Source: Yoonia sp. GPGPB17
GTDB taxonomy: Bacteria > Pseudomonadota > Alphaproteobacteria > Rhodobacterales > Rhodobacteraceae
Assembly (NCBI RefSeq): GCF_037892195.1
Contig: NZ_JATACI010000002.1
Coordinates: 1,054,001 to 1,118,000, forward strand
Direction: 5' to 3'
Length of the DNA: 64,000 nucleotides
A program made the position numbers and the translations under genes. The notes beneath the pieces were generated by a model. The model was not told where the DNA came from. It searched no databases and saw only the letters and a program-made list of their open reading frames with translations. This document shows positions 8,647 through 20,358 of the stretch, piece after piece. Position 1 is the first letter of the stretch. Each line of letters begins with the position of its first letter.

Positions 8647-10115
8647 TTAGCCCTCGTATTTGTCAGCAATCAAACGGTTGAGCGCCATGACACCCCACCC
8701 GGTCGCCCCGGCAGGCGCAAGCCCGGTTTCTTTCTTCACACTTGCAGTGCCTGCAATATCAAGATGCGCCCAAGGTACATCTTCCTTCACAAACCGCTGC
8801 AAAAACTGCGCCGCTGTAATCGAGCCTGCCATGCGCCCGCCAACATTCTTCATATCGGCAATGCGCGATTTCAGAAGCTCATCATAAGCAGGCCCCATCG
8901 GCATCCGCCACGCGCCCTCGCCTTCCGCTTTGGCGGCCTTCAAGATCGCATCGCTCAACTCATCTGAATTCGAGAACAGGCCCGCATTCTCATGCCCCAG
9001 CGCCACCAAAATTGCGCCCGTCAAAGTTGCCAGATTGATCATCCCCACAGGTTTGAACCGCTCTTGGGCGTACCAAAGCACATCGGCCAGCACCAAACGT
9101 CCTTCGGCGTCGGTGTTGATGATCTCGACTGTGTCACCCTTCATCGATTTGACCACATCGCCGGGTCGGGTCGCATTACCTGACGGCATATTCTCGACCA
9201 GTCCGACAAGGCCGACGACATTGGCTTTTGCCTTACGTAACGCCAACGTGCGCATCACACCGGCCACTACACCCGCGCCCCCCATGTCCATGGTCATGTC
9301 TTCCATACCGGCGGCGGGTTTCAGGCTGATCCCGCCCGTATCAAAGACAACACCTTTGCCAACCAGTGCGAATGGCGCTTCTTTGCCGCCGCCCTTCCAT
9401 GACATGACAACCACTTTGGATGGGCTGTCAGAGCCTTGTCCGACGCTCAGCAAAGTCCGCATCCCCAGCTTGGCCAATTCATCTTCTTCAAGGATTTCGA
9501 CCTCCAACCCCAGTTCCTGCATGGCCGCCAAACGGGCCGCAAAATCGTCTGTCGTCAGAACATTGGCCGGTTCATTTGTCAGATCCCGTGTGAAAAACAC
9601 ACCTTCCGCAATCGCGGCCATCGGTGTTGCGGATTTCGCCACCTCCTCGGGTTTCGACACCATGAACGTGACACCAGCAGCGGGTTTGCTATCGGCCGTC
9701 TTGTGGGCATCGAACTGGTAACCGCGCAACGCCAGTCCAAGGGCGATCTCGTCAGCACGCGCGATCGTCCCGGCCATCACAAGAAAGTCCTTTCCTGCCT
9801 GCACCTTCGCCAGCTGCGCACCGGCTTTGCGCGCCTCCTGACTGCTGGGGCGACGGCCCAGCTTGACCACGCACACAGCGACGGCCGCCATACCAGCCGG
9901 ATACCCGAGCGAAGATACATCGCCCGCAGACATTTTTCCGAAAGCTTCGCTTTCCAAGAACCGCGTTAGTGCCTTGCGCGTCAGTGTGTTCACCTTGCGC
10001 GCACCTGCATCCAGCTTGCCATCGGCGTCGACAAAGACAACCACCTTGCTTAGGCGGCCTGTGCAACGGCATCAAGATCAACGTCTTTAAACTGGATTTC
10101 GGCGGGTGTGGTCAT
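8647..10115 (-). CDS. pepA: Leucyl aminopeptidase (frameshift near the 5' end)
   Basis: This is an M17 cytosolic aminopeptidase that removes N-terminal residues from peptides using two metal ions. The C-terminal half has the signature NTDAEGRLVLADVL and the metal-ligand segments VGKGVVFDTGGISLKP and MDMGGAGVV. The long frame opens only at a GTG at 10044, but MTTPAEIQFKDVDLDAVAQAA, the normal N-terminus, is encoded from ATG 10115 in another frame that meets TAA at once. The break is at 10048-10055 (GCCTAAGC on the coding strand), where removing TA before AGC joins AQAA to SKVVVFVDADG. It is divergent from lptF. Confidence 0.9.
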
Positions 10116-10256
10116 GTGGTTTCCTCTCGCGTAAATGGCTTTGCAGCAATAGGTAGCCCGCGACCGCGCTATTGACCAGATAGCTGTTGGGTCCGCTGCC
10201 GCGTTAGGCTAGTTTGCACGCAAAGAGACCGGCAGGCACCGCAAAGGACACAAAAT

Positions 10257-11387
10257 TTGGCGCGATTTGACAGATATATGTTGTCGCAACTTATGGTGCT
10301 TTTCGGTTTCTTCAGTCTTGTGCTGATCCTGATCTACTGGATCAACCGGGCGGTTGTCCTGTTTGACCAGTTGATTGCAGACGGTCAATCGGCGGGAGTT
10401 TTTCTGGAATTCACTGCTTTGTCGCTGCCATCGGTCATGCGTCTCGCCTTGCCTTTGGCGGCCTTTGCCGCTGCTGTTTATGTCACCAACCGCATGTCGA
10501 CAGAGTCGGAGCTGACGGTCGTGCAGGCCACAGGCTATTCACCGTTTCGGTTGGCCCAGCCGGTCCTGTACTTTGGGATCATCGTCGCCCTCATGATGTC
10601 CGCACTGATGCATTTCCTGGTGCCGATGAGCAGCGCACGTCTGGCCGAACGGCAGGCCGAGATTGCGCAGAACATCACCGCACGTTTGTTGACTGAGGGC
10701 CAGTTTCTGGAGCCGATCAATGGTGTCACCTTCTATATCCGTGAAATTACACCAGCCGGTGAATTGCAGGATATTTTTCTGTCCGACAAACGCTCGGAAA
10801 GCGAGCAGATCACCTATACGGCGGCAAAGGCGTTTCTGGTGCGCGATGATGAGGCCACACAATTGGTGATGCTGGATGGGATGGTGCAGACCTTGCGTAC
10901 TGAAAATCAGCGCCTGTTCACCACCACTTTTGCGGATTTTGCCTATAATATCAGCAATCTCATCGAAGAGCCACGCAACAGAGGACGCAGAGACTCGCAT
11001 CTGTTTACATGGGAATTGTTAAGCCCGACGCCCGCGCTAGAGGCAGAAACCCGACGCGACGCTGCCCGGCTGATTGCGCGTGGCCATGACCGCTTCAGCC
11101 AATCCATCTTGGGTATTGTGGCCGCCTTGTTGGGCTTTTCGGCCCTGATGGTCGGCGGCTACAGCCGCTTTGGGGTCTGGAAACAGATCGTCGGTGCGAT
11201 TTTCCTGATTATCGTTGTGAAAGCCGTGGAAACCAGCGGGCTGCGCATCGCACGCAGTGACCCTCAGCTTTGGATGGTCGCTTATCTGCAAAGCGCTGTG
11301 GGCTTCGTGATGATCTGGTTCCTGCTGTTCTGGGCAAGTCGTCCCTATCTGTTTAAGCGCCGACAGGCCGAGGGGAGCACCCCATGA
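10257..11387 (+). CDS. lptF: LPS export ABC transporter permease LptF
   Basis: This is a 376-residue YjgP/YjgQ permease: two N-terminal helices, a third around residue 100, a large periplasmic beta-jellyroll region (about 130-270), and three C-terminal helices. With LptG and LptB it extracts lipopolysaccharide from the inner membrane. The conserved start ARFDRYMLSQLMVLFGFF requires a TTG initiation codon at 10257, preceded by AAAGGA at a suitable distance. It is the first gene of an operon with lptG (ATGA overlap), lptD, surA, pdxA and rsmA. The divergent pepA start is 141 bases away. Confidence 0.93.
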   Translation: MARFDRYMLSQLMVLFGFFSLVLILIYWINRAVVLFDQLIADGQSAGVFLEFTALSLPSVMRLALPLAAFAAAVYVTNRMSTESELTVVQATGYSPFRLAQPVLYFGIIVALMMSALMHFLVPMSSARLAERQAEIAQNITARLLTEGQFLEPINGVTFYIREITPAGELQDIFLSDKRSESEQITYTAAKAFLVRDDEATQLVMLDGMVQTLRTENQRLFTTTFADFAYNISNLIEEPRNRGRRDSHLFTWELLSPTPALEAETRRDAARLIARGHDRFSQSILGIVAALLGFSALMVGGYSRFGVWKQIVGAIFLIIVVKAVETSGLRIARSDPQLWMVAYLQSAVGFVMIWFLLFWASRPYLFKRRQAEGSTP

Positions 11388-12478
11388 TCCTGCACCGCTA
11401 TTTCGCCGGTCGCTTTCTGCGCACGTTTCTGGGTGTCGCAACAGTGTTCTTTTTGATCATGCTGTTTGTCGATCTGGTCGATCAGCTGCGGCGGTTTGGC
11501 AACCAAGACGCAACATTTGGCGATCTTGTAATGCTGAGTCTTTTGAACATTCCGCAGGCCTTCTACGCCATCCTGCCACTGATTATGATTCTGGCGACAA
11601 TCGCACTATTTCTCAGCCTGTCGCGCTCGTCCGAAATGGTTGTGACACGGGCCGCCGGGCGATCGGCGCTGAAATCCCTATTGGCCCCACTCTTCGTTGC
11701 GCTGCTGATAGGTATCTTTGCCGTAGGTGTGATGAACCCGATTGTGGCTGGTACATCAAAAGAGTTTGAGGCCCGCAGCGACGCGCTGCGCGGCGACAGC
11801 TCGGTCCTGTCATTTGGCTCGTCCGGATTGTGGTTGCGACAGGGCAACAGCGAAGGCCAGACTGTCATTCGCGCCCAGAACGCCAATCTGGATGGTACGC
11901 GCCTGACTAACGTTACCTTTTTGACCTTTGCACCTGATGGCAGCCCGACTACACGGATCAATGCGGCTTCTGCCGAATTGACCACTGGCGCATGGGTCTT
12001 GCGCGATGTGAAGTCATGGCAATTGGCTGGTGTCACAACGCCAGAGGCGAACGCGGAGCTAACCCCCGATCGCACAGTCCAATCCACACTGACTCCCGAC
12101 CAGATCAGAGACAGCTTTGGGACACCATCCTCCATCCCGATCTGGGAATTGCCCGCTTTTATCGATCGTTTGCAAACGGCCGGTTTTTCGGCACAACGCC
12201 ATTTGGTGTGGTTTCATACGGAACTGGCTTTGCCGATCTTTTTGGTCTCTATGGTGTTGATTGGCGCCAGCTTCACCCTGCGGCATCAACGTGGCGGGCG
12301 TACCGGTCTGATGGTGATGTTTGCCGTTCTTTTGGCCTTCGTCACGTATTTTATCCGTAACTTTGCGCAGGTGTTGGGCGAAAACGGAGAACTGCCGGTG
12401 CTTCTGGCGGCATGGGCGCCCCCTTTTGCAGCGATTGGAATTTCGATGGGATTCCTACTGCACAATGAGGACGGATAA
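11384..12478 (+). CDS. lptG: LPS export ABC transporter permease LptG
   Basis: The 364-residue partner of LptF has the same six-helix architecture: ILHRYFAGRFLRTFLGVATVFF-type first helix, a periplasmic domain at about residues 120-270, and three terminal helices (ALPIFLVSMVLIGASF, GLMVMFAVLLAFVTYF, APPFAAIGISMGFLL). It acts in the inner membrane in the LptB2FG complex. ATG 11384 overlaps the lptF stop by 4 bases, and its own stop overlaps the lptD start (TAATG), indicating tight translational coupling. Confidence 0.93.
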   Translation: MILHRYFAGRFLRTFLGVATVFFLIMLFVDLVDQLRRFGNQDATFGDLVMLSLLNIPQAFYAILPLIMILATIALFLSLSRSSEMVVTRAAGRSALKSLLAPLFVALLIGIFAVGVMNPIVAGTSKEFEARSDALRGDSSVLSFGSSGLWLRQGNSEGQTVIRAQNANLDGTRLTNVTFLTFAPDGSPTTRINAASAELTTGAWVLRDVKSWQLAGVTTPEANAELTPDRTVQSTLTPDQIRDSFGTPSSIPIWELPAFIDRLQTAGFSAQRHLVWFHTELALPIFLVSMVLIGASFTLRHQRGGRTGLMVMFAVLLAFVTYFIRNFAQVLGENGELPVLLAAWAPPFAAIGISMGFLLHNEDG

Positions 12479-14579
12479 TGCGCGTCTTTCTTGTTTTGTT
12501 TCTGCTGCTTGCCCCCGTGCTGGGTAGCGCCCAAGGAGCGGCCACACTGGTGGCTGATCGCGTTGAATTGAATGGCGAAGATCAGCTGATCGCCAGCGGC
12601 AATGTCGCGGCGCTGTATGACGGCAGCCGCCTGACCGCCAGCCAGATCATCTATGATCAACCCAGTGATACTTTGCGCATCCAGGGGCCAATCGTTATTC
12701 AGTCCAGCGATGGCACGATCCTGACCGCCGAGCGCGCCACACTCGACCCTCGGCTTGAAAATGGAATTTTGCAAAGCGCCCGCATTGTGCTGGATCAGCA
12801 GTTACAACTGGCGGCAACCCAGATTGACCAGCGCAATGGCCGTTTTTCTCAGCTCTATAAGACAACCGCCACCTCATGCCGGGTTTGTGGCACAGGCCCG
12901 CCTTTGTGGGAAATCCGGGCGGAACGCGTTGTCTATGACGCGCAGGAACAACAAATTTACTTTCGCAACGCGACTTTCCGGATGCGCGGCGTTCCGTTAC
13001 TTTGGCTGCCTTACATGCGCCTGCCGGATCCGGCATTGGAACGTTCGTCAGGATTGCTGGTCCCCGAACAGCGAAACACCACCCAACTTGGGTTCGGCCT
13101 GAAGCTTCCGTATTTCTTTACCTTGGGCGATCACCGTGATCTCACGGTAACCCCTTACATCTCGCCCGAGACAACCACTGTCGAACTACGCTACCGGCAG
13201 GCCTTTACCAACGGGCGTATCACAGCCGAAGGTGCTATCAGTGACGACACGCTCACCGAAAGCAACCGCTCTTACCTTTTTGCAGATGGGCGCTTTGAAT
13301 TGGGCGATGAGTATCAACTGATCTTTGACGTCGAAACCGTCAGCGACAAAGCCTATCTGTTGGACTATGGCTATGCTGACAAAGACCGGCTGGACAGCGC
13401 GATCCAATTGCTGCGGGTCAGCGATACTGAGCTCTACAACGCCCGACTGACATACTATCAAACGCTGCGCGACGATGAACCCAGCGCATCGCTGCCGCCC
13501 TTTATTGCCGATATTGCCTATGAGGCCAGCTTTGCGCCGCGTTTTGGCGGTTTGCTGCGGTATGGGACAAGCTTTGATCTGGCCTATCGCACCAGCGACG
13601 CCGATGGAGACGCGGGGCGCGATGTGGCCAGACTAGGCGCCGATATTGACTGGTCGGACAATTGGGTCCTACCAAACGGTGTGCTGGCCGATACGCAGAT
13701 CGGGTTGCAAGCTGACGTCTATGTCGTCAACAACGATGCCGCATTTGCGCAGGAAGACCTACGCGTTGCCCCCACAGCGGGGCTGACGTTGCGCTGGCCA
13801 TTGGCACGCATGGGCCGAAATGGAACGTCACATTTGCTGGAACCCGTCATCAGCCTCAGCTGGTCCGACAGCTATGGCGGCACGCCACCGAACGAGGACA
13901 GTTTGCGCACCGAATTGGACCGGGCCAACCTGACCGCTGCCTCCCGCTTCGCAGGTGAAGACCGCATTGAAACCGGCCCTCAGGCGGCCGCCGGGCTGAC
14001 TTGGACCCGGTTCGGCGCCAAGCGGGCTGACATCGACCTTGAGCTTTGGGCGCGTGATCCGGCAGGAAGCGCAAGATGGGTTCACGGCAACATCAGGGTT
14101 GGACGGACTGCAGTCCGACTGGCTTGTCGCAGCCCAAGTCATCGCGCCTGGTGGTTTCCTGATTGATGCACGCAGCCTATGGGATGATAACGATGGCCTG
14201 ACTGTCGCGGACAGCCGGGTGGCCTGGCAAAATGACAGGGTGTCGCTTGGGGCCAATTATGTCTGGCTTGGCCCCGACTCAGGCGAGGATCGCACCAGCA
14301 CCATATCCGAATGGACCATCGATGCGGCCTTTGTGTTGAATCAGGCTTGGACTTTTGAGATTGACGGTCGCTACGATATTGCGGCAGATGAGCCGTTGCG
14401 CGCCGGTGCTTAGCCTGCAATGGCAAAACGAATGCGTGACCGTGACCGTTTCGGCCTCGCGCCGCTTTACGTCTTCCAGTACGGTTGATGCGACGACAAC
14501 TTTCGGGGTAACCGGCTCTATCGGCAGCTTTACGACAGGGCAAAGAGCTGGGAACCACGCAACAGGATGCGGACAGTGA
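12478..14579 (+). CDS. lptD: LPS assembly outer-membrane protein LptD (two frameshifts)
   Basis: A signal peptide (MRVFLVLFLLLAPVLGSAQG) precedes an OstA-like N-terminal domain (VADRVELNGEDQLIASGNV) and a long beta-barrel region. LptD inserts LPS into the outer leaflet. The first frame loses homology at 14038-14044 (CTTGAGC); removing one T restores DLSFGRVIRQEAQDGF. That frame then meets TAG at 14411, inside GCTTAGC (14408-14414); removing one T continues into the conserved C-terminus SLQWQNECVTVTVSASRRF to TGA 14577-14579. LptD is normally essential, so genuine inactivation is unlikely. About 699 residues result after correction. Confidence 0.9.
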
Positions 14580-14584
14580 TACGA

Positions 14585-15822
14585 ATGAAGAGTTTTGGGA
14601 TGCTAAAACGCCAGATAGCTTAAGCACGATTGTAGCGCTCTGCATAGGCTTGGGGGGCGGACACAGCGCAACGGCGCAAGGCCAGTTGACGCCGGTCATT
14701 ACGGTGAATGACCGGGTCATCACACAATATGAGCTGACACAACGGATCCGCCTACTTGAAGTGTTCCGCACGCCCGGTGACCTGAACGAAGCGGCCCGCA
14801 ATGCGCTTATTGAGGACCGACTGAAGCAGCAGGAACTGGCGCGTTTTGGCGTGACAGTGCCCGAAGCCGTACTGCAACAATCCATGGAGGAGTTCGCGGG
14901 TCGGGCAAATCTGACACTTCCGCAATTCACTCAGGTTCTGGCCCAGAATGGTGTTGATATCAGCACGTTGCGCGACTTTGTCGAGATCGGCATCCTGTGG
15001 CGGGATTTCGTGCGTTCGCGGTTCAGCCGTCAAGTGACAATCACTGACGCCGATATTGAACGGGCGATCGCTCAACGCGGAAATACGACGTCACAACTAG
15101 AAGTTCTGCTGAGCGAAATCATTATCGCACCGCCCCCCGGTCGCGAGGCCGCAGCAGCCGACGCCGCCAATCAGATTTCGCGTATGCGCTCGTTTGCTGA
15201 ATTTGAAGCGGCCGCGCGTCAGGTCTCGGCCCTGCCCTCGCGCGAAAATGGCGGACGGTTGGACTGGACCCCGGTCAACAACTTTCCGCCCCAGATCCGT
15301 GGCGTCATCCTTGATCTGGAGCGCGGTGAGGTAACTGAACCGATCGAAATCCCCAACGCTATTGCCTTGTTCCAATTGCGCGGTATCCGTGAAGCAGTGC
15401 GACCAGCCCAGACACCGGTCAGCATCGAATACGCGGCCTATTACATCCCCGGCGGACGCACAGATTCCGGCCTTAGCCAAGCTGCTGAGGTACGCGATCA
15501 GGTCGACACCTGTGATGACCTTTACGGCGTGGCTCGCAATCAACCAACCGAAGTGCTGGACAGGCTCACGCTGGCCCCTGCCGAGATTTCAAATGATGTG
15601 GCCCTTGAACTGGCGCGGCTTGATCCCGGCGAAGTTTCCTACAATCTGACGCGCGACAATGGCGAAACGCTGGTATTTTTGATGCTTTGTGCCCGCAACA
15701 ATGTTGCATCCGACACGGTCAACCGTGACACCATTCGCGGCCAAATCCGCAGTCAGCGGTTGACAGCGCTTGCAGACGCTTTGTTGGAAGATTTGCGGGC
15801 CGCTGCGATTATCCGCCCCTAA
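14585..15822 (+). CDS. surA: Periplasmic chaperone / peptidylprolyl isomerase SurA (frameshift in signal peptide)
   Basis: The body has a SurA N-terminal chaperone domain (ITVNDRVITQYELTQRIRLL at the start, LIEDRLKQQELARFGV) and a parvulin-type region at about residues 130-250 (ISRMRSFAEFEAAARQVSALPSRENGGRLDW split over the domain). SurA escorts outer-membrane proteins such as LptD, so its place after lptD fits. The signal peptide begins MKSFGMLKRQIA at ATG 14585 but meets TAA at 14621; the rest (STIVALCIGLGGGHSATAQ) is in another frame. The break is GCTTAAGC at 14618-14625, the same octamer as in the ABC-F gene. Without correction no good start exists. Confidence 0.88.
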
Positions 15823-16778
15823 TGCGCCCGCTTGCAATCAGTTGTGGGGAACCTGCGGGCATCGGGCCAGAAATCGCTGTCGCCGCTTGGAAGGAACTGA
15901 AAAACGAAGTCCCGCTTTTGTGGCTGGGTGATCCACGTCACCTGCCATCCGGAACCGACTATCACACCGCAACCGATCCCGCAGACATCCATCCTTTCAA
16001 GTTAACCGTGCTGGCCCGAGACTTTGGTGGCCCTGCCGTACCTGGCCGACCAAACCCCGCTCACGCTGAAGGTGTCATTAACGCCATTGCTGACGGTGTC
16101 GCACTGGTGCAATCGGGCGCTGCACGCGCGCTGTGCACCGCACCCGTCCACAAGGCCGCCCTGATCGACGGTGCGGATTTTGCGTATCCTGGCCATACAG
16201 AATACCTCGCTGCACTTGCGGGTACGGATCAGGTGGTGATGATGCTGGCCTGCGATGCACTGCGTGTCGTGCCCACGACGGTCCATATCGCACTGGCCGA
16301 GGTACGTAACACCCTGACGGCCAGCCTGCTGACAGATACGCTTTTGATCACGCACGCCGCCCTACGCCGCGACTTCGGCATCGCCAAGCCACGCATTGCT
16401 GTTGCCGGATTGAATCCGCATGCGGGCGAAGACGGCAAGATGGGACAGGAAGAGATTGAGATGATCACGCCCGTTCTCGAAGCCCTCCGCGCGCAAGGGC
16501 TGGATATCTCGGGGCCACTGTCAGCCGACACCATGTTCCATGCTGGCGCGCGCATGCGCTACGACGTTGCCGTCTGTATGTATCACGACCAGGCGCTGAT
16601 TCCGATCAAGACGCTAGATTTCTCGGGTGGTGTGAACGTCACCCTTGGCCTGCCCTTCATCCGCACATCGCCTGATCACGGCACCGCCTTTGATATTGCG
16701 GGGCAAGGCAAAGCGGACGCGACCTCCATGGTCGCCGCCATCCGCATGGCCGCGCAAATGGCCGATGCCCGTGATTGA
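15822..16778 (+). CDS. pdxA: 4-hydroxythreonine-4-phosphate dehydrogenase
   Basis: PdxA is an NAD-dependent, metal-dependent dehydrogenase of the pyridoxal 5'-phosphate pathway. The 318-residue protein opens with the diagnostic [13 protein letters not shown] and has [23 protein letters not shown], the metal-binding histidines in [13 protein letters not shown] and [13 protein letters not shown], and the closing [14 protein letters not shown] motif. Its ATG overlaps the surA stop (TAATG). It is followed by rsmA with a short overlap, matching the surA-pdxA-rsmA order seen in many proteobacteria. Confidence 0.95.
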   Translation: MRPLAISCGEPAGIGPEIAVAAWKELKNEVPLLWLGDPRHLPSGTDYHTATDPADIHPFKLTVLARDFGGPAVPGRPNPAHAEGVINAIADGVALVQSGAARALCTAPVHKAALIDGADFAYPGHTEYLAALAGTDQVVMMLACDALRVVPTTVHIALAEVRNTLTASLLTDTLLITHAALRRDFGIAKPRIAVAGLNPHAGEDGKMGQEEIEMITPVLEALRAQGLDISGPLSADTMFHAGARMRYDVAVCMYHDQALIPIKTLDFSGGVNVTLGLPFIRTSPDHGTAFDIAGQGKADATSMVAAIRMAAQMADARD

Positions 16779-17608
16779 TGATCTGCCACCATTGCGCGAC
16801 GTCATCGCGCAACACGAGCTGGCGGCCAAGAAATCGCTCGGCCAAAACTTTCTGCTGGATCTCAATCTGACGGCCAAGATTGCGCGGCTTGCCGGTGATG
16901 TCTCTGGCGCCGACGTACTGGAAGTCGGTCCGGGTCCCGGCGGGCTGACGCGTGGTCTGCTGGCCGAGGGGGCGCGCCGTGTTCTGGCCATCGAAAAGGA
17001 CCCGCGTTGCATCCCCGCCTTGGCCGAGATCGCCGCCGCCTATCCCGGCAGGCTGCAAACCATCAACGGTGATGCGCTCACCGTGAATCCGCTGGAACAT
17101 CTGAGCCAACCGATCAAGATTGCCGCCAACCTACCCTATAATGTTGGCACCGAGTTGCTTGTCCGCTGGCTCACGCCACCGCAATGGCCGCCCTTCTGGG
17201 AAAGCTTGACACTTATGTTCCAGCGTGAAGTTGCCCAACGGATTGTCGCCACTCCGGGAACCAAGGCCTACGGACGATTGGCGCTGCTGGCACAATGGCG
17301 CACGAACCCGAAAATCGTGATGGACCTGCCGCCCGAGGCCTTTAGCCCACCGCCCAAAGTGAACTCTGCAGTGGTCCACCTGACGGCGCTGCCTAGCACC
17401 GCGCTACCCCGCAGAGCCCGGCACGCTGAACAAGGTGGTCGCCGCCGCTTTCAACCAAAGACGCAAGATGCTGCGCTCGGCGCTCAAGTCGGTCAGCCCG
17501 GATATCGAAGGCCACCTGCTCGCCGCGGGGATCAAACCGACTGAGCGGGCCGAACAAGTTGACCTAGAAGCATTCTGTGCGTTGGCGCGCGCAGTGGACG
17601 CGGATTGA
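16765..17608 (+). CDS. rsmA: 16S rRNA A1518/A1519 dimethyltransferase (frameshift in 3' part)
   Basis: RsmA (KsgA) dimethylates two adjacent adenines in helix 45 of 16S rRNA using S-adenosylmethionine. Visible motifs are [11 protein letters not shown], the SAM-binding [16 protein letters not shown], and the catalytic [10 protein letters not shown]. Homology breaks after VVHLTALP at CCTAGC (17392-17397); removing the T gives [17 protein letters not shown] and continues through [15 protein letters not shown], the conserved C-terminal domain, to TGA 17606-17608. Unshifted, the gene would end at 17544 with a nonsense tail. ATG 16765 overlaps the pdxA end by 14 bases. Confidence 0.9.
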
Positions 17609-17663
17609 CCTTAGCGTTTTTCATATCGCCTCAAACCTCCACCAAAGGCTATCCTACCCGCAC

Positions 17664-17694
17664 CAAATAAAAAGCCCCCGAAATCGGAGGGCTT
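17664..17694 (-). terminator. Rho-independent terminator of the DUF4167 gene
   Basis: On the minus strand AAGCCCTCCG and CGGGGGCTT pair with one mismatch around a short ATTT loop, followed by TTTATTT. It sits directly after the stop at 17700 and between convergent genes. Confidence 0.7.
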
Positions 17695-17699
17695 CAAAA

Positions 17700-18218
17700 T
17701 CATTCAGCAGCCTCTGGCGTATTGCCCTCGTTGGTTCCCTCATCAGGGTTCGGACGCGGCTTGCGGGGCCTGCGTGGCTTGCGCGGCTTTTCTTCCGGGG
17801 TCTCAACCAATCCGCTCTCGCCAGCTTCCACAGGTATATCGGGCTGATCCATCTGCGCCGGATCATTCGCTGCCGCCTCTTGCGCTTTTAAACGCTCCTG
17901 ACGTTCGCGGTCACGTTCGGCCTGACGCTGGCGGTTTTGCTCTTCCTGTTCTTCACGCTTCGCCTCAACCTCGCGCTGCGCTTCTGCAAGCATGCGGGTG
18001 TAGTGCTCTGCGTGTTGGGCAAAGTTCTCTGCATCCACGCGATCGCCCGACAAAACGGCGTCACGGTGGAGCTGGTTGTATTTCTCAATAATCTGTTGCG
18101 GGGTGCCGCGCACCTTGCCATCAGGACCGGAGCTATCAAACACCCGGTTAATGATGTTTCCGCCCGAGGGCCGGTTGTTGCGGTTCTTATTCCGCGACCG
18201 TGACTTCGATGATCTCAT
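17700..18218 (-). CDS. DUF4167 domain protein
   Basis: The conserved DUF4167 core occupies the first 90 residues: a very basic start (MRSSKSRSRNKNRNNR), then RVFDSSGPDGKVRGTPQQII and EKYNQLHRDAVLSGDRVDAENFAQHAEHY. A charged helical stretch rich in Glu, Arg and Gln (about 90-130) and a basic Pro/Arg tail (KPRKPRRPRKPRP) follow. The family is restricted to Alphaproteobacteria and has no proven function; the basic ends suggest RNA or DNA contact. An alternative ATG at 18260 would add 14 residues. A terminator follows the stop. Confidence 0.85.
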   Translation of the reverse strand: MRSSKSRSRNKNRNNRPSGGNIINRVFDSSGPDGKVRGTPQQIIEKYNQLHRDAVLSGDRVDAENFAQHAEHYTRMLAEAQREVEAKREEQEEQNRQRQAERDRERQERLKAQEAAANDPAQMDQPDIPVEAGESGLVETPEEKPRKPRRPRKPRPNPDEGTNEGNTPEAAE

Positions 18219-18421
18219 GTAAGTGCTTTCAAGCCTTTGGCTGTCGTTACGCTGGGCCATGTCGCGCTATCTCGCGCGGGTAAAATCTGATGGCCTTGCA
18301 ATGTTTGGCGACTGATCGGGGGGAGGTCAGTGGCGAGCCTCGTCCCATCCGATGTCTATTGCATAACCATTCGGGTGGGTCCAAGACAAGTCAAAAGTGC
18401 GAAAAAGGCGCATTTCGCCTG

Positions 18422-19288
18422 TTATCGTGGCGTATCATCGTCAAAATCTGCCATCTGCCCCTTCACAACCCGATCTCGCCCATCCAGATCGGGAATCACA
18501 AAGACCCGGCGCAGTCCGGCCGCAGCCACCAATTTTGCCACCGCCGGGCCTTGGGTTGCGCCGATCTCAAACATCAAACGTCCACCGGGTATCAGCGCAT
18601 CACGCGCCTGACCGACAATTGTGCGATAGGCCGACAGGCCATCGGCCTCATCGGTCAAGGCCATGCGCGGCTCCCACGCGCGCACGTCACGCGACAGCGC
18701 CGCCATTTCGTCCGCCGCGATGTAGGGTGGATTGGCCACAATCAGATCAAAGCGCCGTTTGATCGCGCCCATCCAATCGCTTTGGACAAAAGTCGCGCGA
18801 TCGTCGACCTTATGCCGTTGCGCATTACGCAAGGCCACCGCCAACGCAGCTGGCGACACATCGCCCCCCACACCAACCGCTTCTGGAGCTTCGGCCAGCA
18901 AGGTGACCAGAATACAGCCTGACCCTGTTCCAAGATCCAACACCCGCGCGAACGGGTCACGCAGTGCGGCTTCGATCAGGGTCTCGGTTTCGGGCCGCGG
19001 ATCAAGCACGTCTTTTGTCACTTCAAATTCGCGACCGTAGAACGCCCGCGTGCCCGTCAGATGCGATACCGGCTCAAACCGGGATCGTCGGGCGATTAAC
19101 CCATGAAAGCGGGCCGCTACCTCCTCGGTCACCGGATCGGGCAAGATCAGGGTCAGACGGCTTGCCCCCACGCCAGAGGCAAACGCAAAAAGCCTGCGCG
19201 CGTCGCGCGCCGCGTCTGGCACCCCGGCCTTGGTTAATGTCTTGGACGCAGCGGTCAGCAGTTGGCTGCCCGTCACCCGGTCACTCAC
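18422..19288 (-). CDS. prmC: Peptide chain release factor glutamine methyltransferase
   Basis: PrmC methylates the Gln of the GGQ motif in release factors. The protein (288 residues) has a helical N-terminal domain, then the SAM-binding segment [18 protein letters not shown] and the catalytic NPPYIA motif; [10 protein letters not shown] before the Rossmann fold is also diagnostic. Its start overlaps the prfA stop by 4 bases, so its substrate RF1 is made just upstream in the same leftward operon. Confidence 0.94.
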   Translation of the reverse strand: MSDRVTGSQLLTAASKTLTKAGVPDAARDARRLFAFASGVGASRLTLILPDPVTEEVAARFHGLIARRSRFEPVSHLTGTRAFYGREFEVTKDVLDPRPETETLIEAALRDPFARVLDLGTGSGCILVTLLAEAPEAVGVGGDVSPAALAVALRNAQRHKVDDRATFVQSDWMGAIKRRFDLIVANPPYIAADEMAALSRDVRAWEPRMALTDEADGLSAYRTIVGQARDALIPGGRLMFEIGATQGPAVAKLVAAAGLRRVFVIPDLDGRDRVVKGQMADFDDDTPR

Positions 19289-20340
19289 GCGCCCATTTCC
19301 GCCAGCAGCGTCGCCTGCGCATCGGCTTGCAAAGCGCTGACAATCTCATCCAGATCACCCTGCATCACCTGCCCAAGCGAATAGAGCGTCAGGTTGATGC
19401 GGTGATCGGTCATGCGGCCTTGCGGGAAGTTATAGGTTCTGATCCGTTCGGACCGATCGCCCGATCCCACCTGACTTTTGCGATCAGCAGAGCGTTCATC
19501 ATCGACCCGCTGCCGTTCCAGATCAAAAAGTCGCGTCTTCAGAACCTGCATCGCAATCTCGCGGTTGCGGTGCTGCGATTTCTCGGAACTCACGACAATA
19601 ATGCCTGTCGGTTCATGCAAGATACGTACCGCCGAGTCAGTCGTGTTCACGTGCTGCCCACCAGACCCCGAGGCGCGCATCGTATCAATCCGAATGTCCG
19701 CCGGATTAATCTCGATATCTACATCCTCGGCCTCAGGCAGCACAGCCACTGTCGCCGCAGAGGTATGAATACGCCCGCCGCTTTCTGTTTCAGGCACGCG
19801 TTGCACGCGGTGCACACCGCTTTCGTATTTCATCTTGGCAAAGACGCCGTCGCCGACGATGCGTGCGACAACCTCTTTCACGCCACCCAGTTCGCTCAGG
19901 CTTTCTTCCAGAATTTCGAACCGCCAACCCTGCCCTTCGGCGTAACGCTGGTACATCCGTAACAGGTCAGCGGCGAATAATCCCGCTTCATCGCCACCCG
20001 TTCCCGGCCTGATTTCCAACAACGCGGGCCGCCCGTCGGCGGCATCCTTTGGCAGCAACGCCAATTGCACATCATGTTCCGAGGCCTCCAAAGCCGCCTT
20101 CAAGTCAGGCAGCTCCATCTCGGCAAGCTCTTTCATCTCCGGATCGTCCAGCATCGCCTCGGCGTCGGCGATCTGGGTGACAAGGTTTTTGTAGGCTGTC
20201 ACCGTTTCAACAACAGGCCGCAGTTCTGCGTATTCCTTGCCCAAGGCTGCAATTTCGTTACCGGCTGAGCCATCTGCCATCTTCGCCTCCAGAAACTGGA
20301 ACCGGTCGATGAGTTGTTCAATTTTGTCAGATGCGATCAT
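19285..20340 (-). CDS. prfA: Peptide chain release factor 1
   Basis: RF1 recognises UAA and UAG and triggers peptide release on the ribosome. The 351-residue protein carries [18 protein letters not shown], with the catalytic GGQ, and [17 protein letters not shown], in the region of the RF1 codon-recognition domain. Length and start ([18 protein letters not shown]) match the family. It sits between DUF1499 and prmC on the minus strand. Confidence 0.96.
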   Translation of the reverse strand: MIASDKIEQLIDRFQFLEAKMADGSAGNEIAALGKEYAELRPVVETVTAYKNLVTQIADAEAMLDDPEMKELAEMELPDLKAALEASEHDVQLALLPKDAADGRPALLEIRPGTGGDEAGLFAADLLRMYQRYAEGQGWRFEILEESLSELGGVKEVVARIVGDGVFAKMKYESGVHRVQRVPETESGGRIHTSAATVAVLPEAEDVDIEINPADIRIDTMRASGSGGQHVNTTDSAVRILHEPTGIIVVSSEKSQHRNREIAMQVLKTRLFDLERQRVDDERSADRKSQVGSGDRSERIRTYNFPQGRMTDHRINLTLYSLGQVMQGDLDEIVSALQADAQATLLAEMGA

Positions 20341-20358
20341 GGGCTTGGAAGTGGCCGA